64,000 nt of DNA from Blastococcus aurantiacus. GTDB taxonomy: Bacteria > Actinomycetota > Actinomycetes > Mycobacteriales > Geodermatophilaceae. The DNA is taken from NCBI RefSeq assembly GCF_900102425.1, contig NZ_FNBT01000010.1, positions 124,001-188,000 of the forward strand, in the 5' to 3' direction. The stretch's first letter is position 1, and each line of letters begins with the position of its first letter. The notes under the pieces were generated by a model. The model worked only from the letters and a program-made list of their open reading frames with translations. It was not told the origin of the DNA and searched no databases. A program made the position numbers and the translations under genes. Below, in pieces: positions 63,835-64,000 of this stretch.

Positions 63835-64000
63835 TTACGGCTCACCAGCGGCCACCGGGGGGCCTGCACCGGGACGCCGCTGCCGGCTCGGCCGGAGCCG
63901 GGCGTTGGCCTGGCGTCCAGAGTGATTGCGGCCACCGGGCAAGTCACCACGGCGTCCTGCACCGCGGCGCGCAACTCCTCCGGCGGCGCGGGGTCGTAGT
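63831..64000 (-). CDS. Ferredoxin, C-terminal part (5' end outside window)
   Basis: Only the last 55 codons are inside. They read PEELRAAVQDAVVTCPVAAI and then a Gly/Arg-rich tail. TCPVAAI holds the final cluster Cys of 3Fe-4S/4Fe-4S ferredoxins of the P450-partner kind. The stop overlaps the ferredoxin reductase start by four bases, so electron carrier and reductase are co-translated. The cluster type cannot be told without the front part. Confidence 0.75.
   Translation of the reverse strand, partial: YDPAPPEELRAAVQDAVVTCPVAAITLDARPTPGSGRAGSGVPVQAPRWPLVSRK

Overview
The window is 64 kb of very GC-rich DNA with dense, often overlapping genes (ATGA and GTGA junctions), frequent GTG starts, and gene families typical of Actinobacteria: SCO6880-type conjugation proteins, an AfsR/SARP-like regulator, CsoR-family repressors, MmpL and DHA2 transporters. 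A Geodermatophilaceae-like actinobacterium would fit, but that is an inference from gene style, with no marker gene to settle it.

Layout. (1) 1-3720, minus strand: an operon with a CstR-like thiol-based repressor, a rhodanese, a metallo-beta-lactamase/double-rhodanese fusion (persulfide dioxygenase type) and an MMPL transporter cut by the window edge. (2) 4168-16869, plus strand: a tightly packed actinobacterial type IV secretion operon (ParA-like ATPase, pilin-like protein, VirB8-like and VirB6/TrbL-like membrane proteins, SCO6880 protein, VirB4-type ATPase, M23 cell-wall hydrolase, VirD4/TraG coupling protein, then four poorly known genes). (3) 19336-24825, minus strand: a 1,829-residue MobF relaxase-helicase-primase fusion. 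Blocks 2 and 3 make an integrative-conjugative or plasmid-type transfer module; no integrase or replication initiator is seen. (4) 17.1-19.0 kb and 25.3-31.6 kb: accessory cargo, including two proteins of the TIGR02391/Ymh family, a HEPN-like partner, a membrane/PRC-barrel pair, an XRE-ImmA peptidase pair, and decayed frames. (5) 31744-31787: the 3' half of a tRNA-Arg(UCU) on the minus strand, a typical attachment-site remnant. (6) 31.9-41.3 kb: a copper block (FAD reductase, CopZ, CsoR, secreted His-containing protein, CopA) followed by thiol-redox proteins and two transporters. (7) 41.3-49.8 kb: membrane proteins, glyoxalase-like protein, quinone-oxidoreductase-like enzyme, a SARP/AfsR-like regulator and a decayed copy of its 3' end. 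(8) 50.0-64.0 kb: an HMA-multicopper oxidase fusion, a His-rich MFS transporter, PhzF, a GlxA-type regulator, thioesterase, universal stress protein, DHA2 transporter, YHS and CDGSH-like proteins, and a ferredoxin reductase/ferredoxin pair running off the end.

A theme ties blocks 1, 6 and 8 together: palindromes of the form ATACCC(n)GGGGTAT, the kind of site bound by CsoR/CstR repressors, lie in front of the cst-like operon, the copZ/FAD-reductase divergent promoter, two MFS transporters and the YHS gene, with weaker versions before two more genes. The window therefore looks like a copper and reactive-sulfur stress regulon interleaved with conjugative and defence-like cargo.

Most other open frames, especially long antisense ones, are products of the high GC content and were left out.
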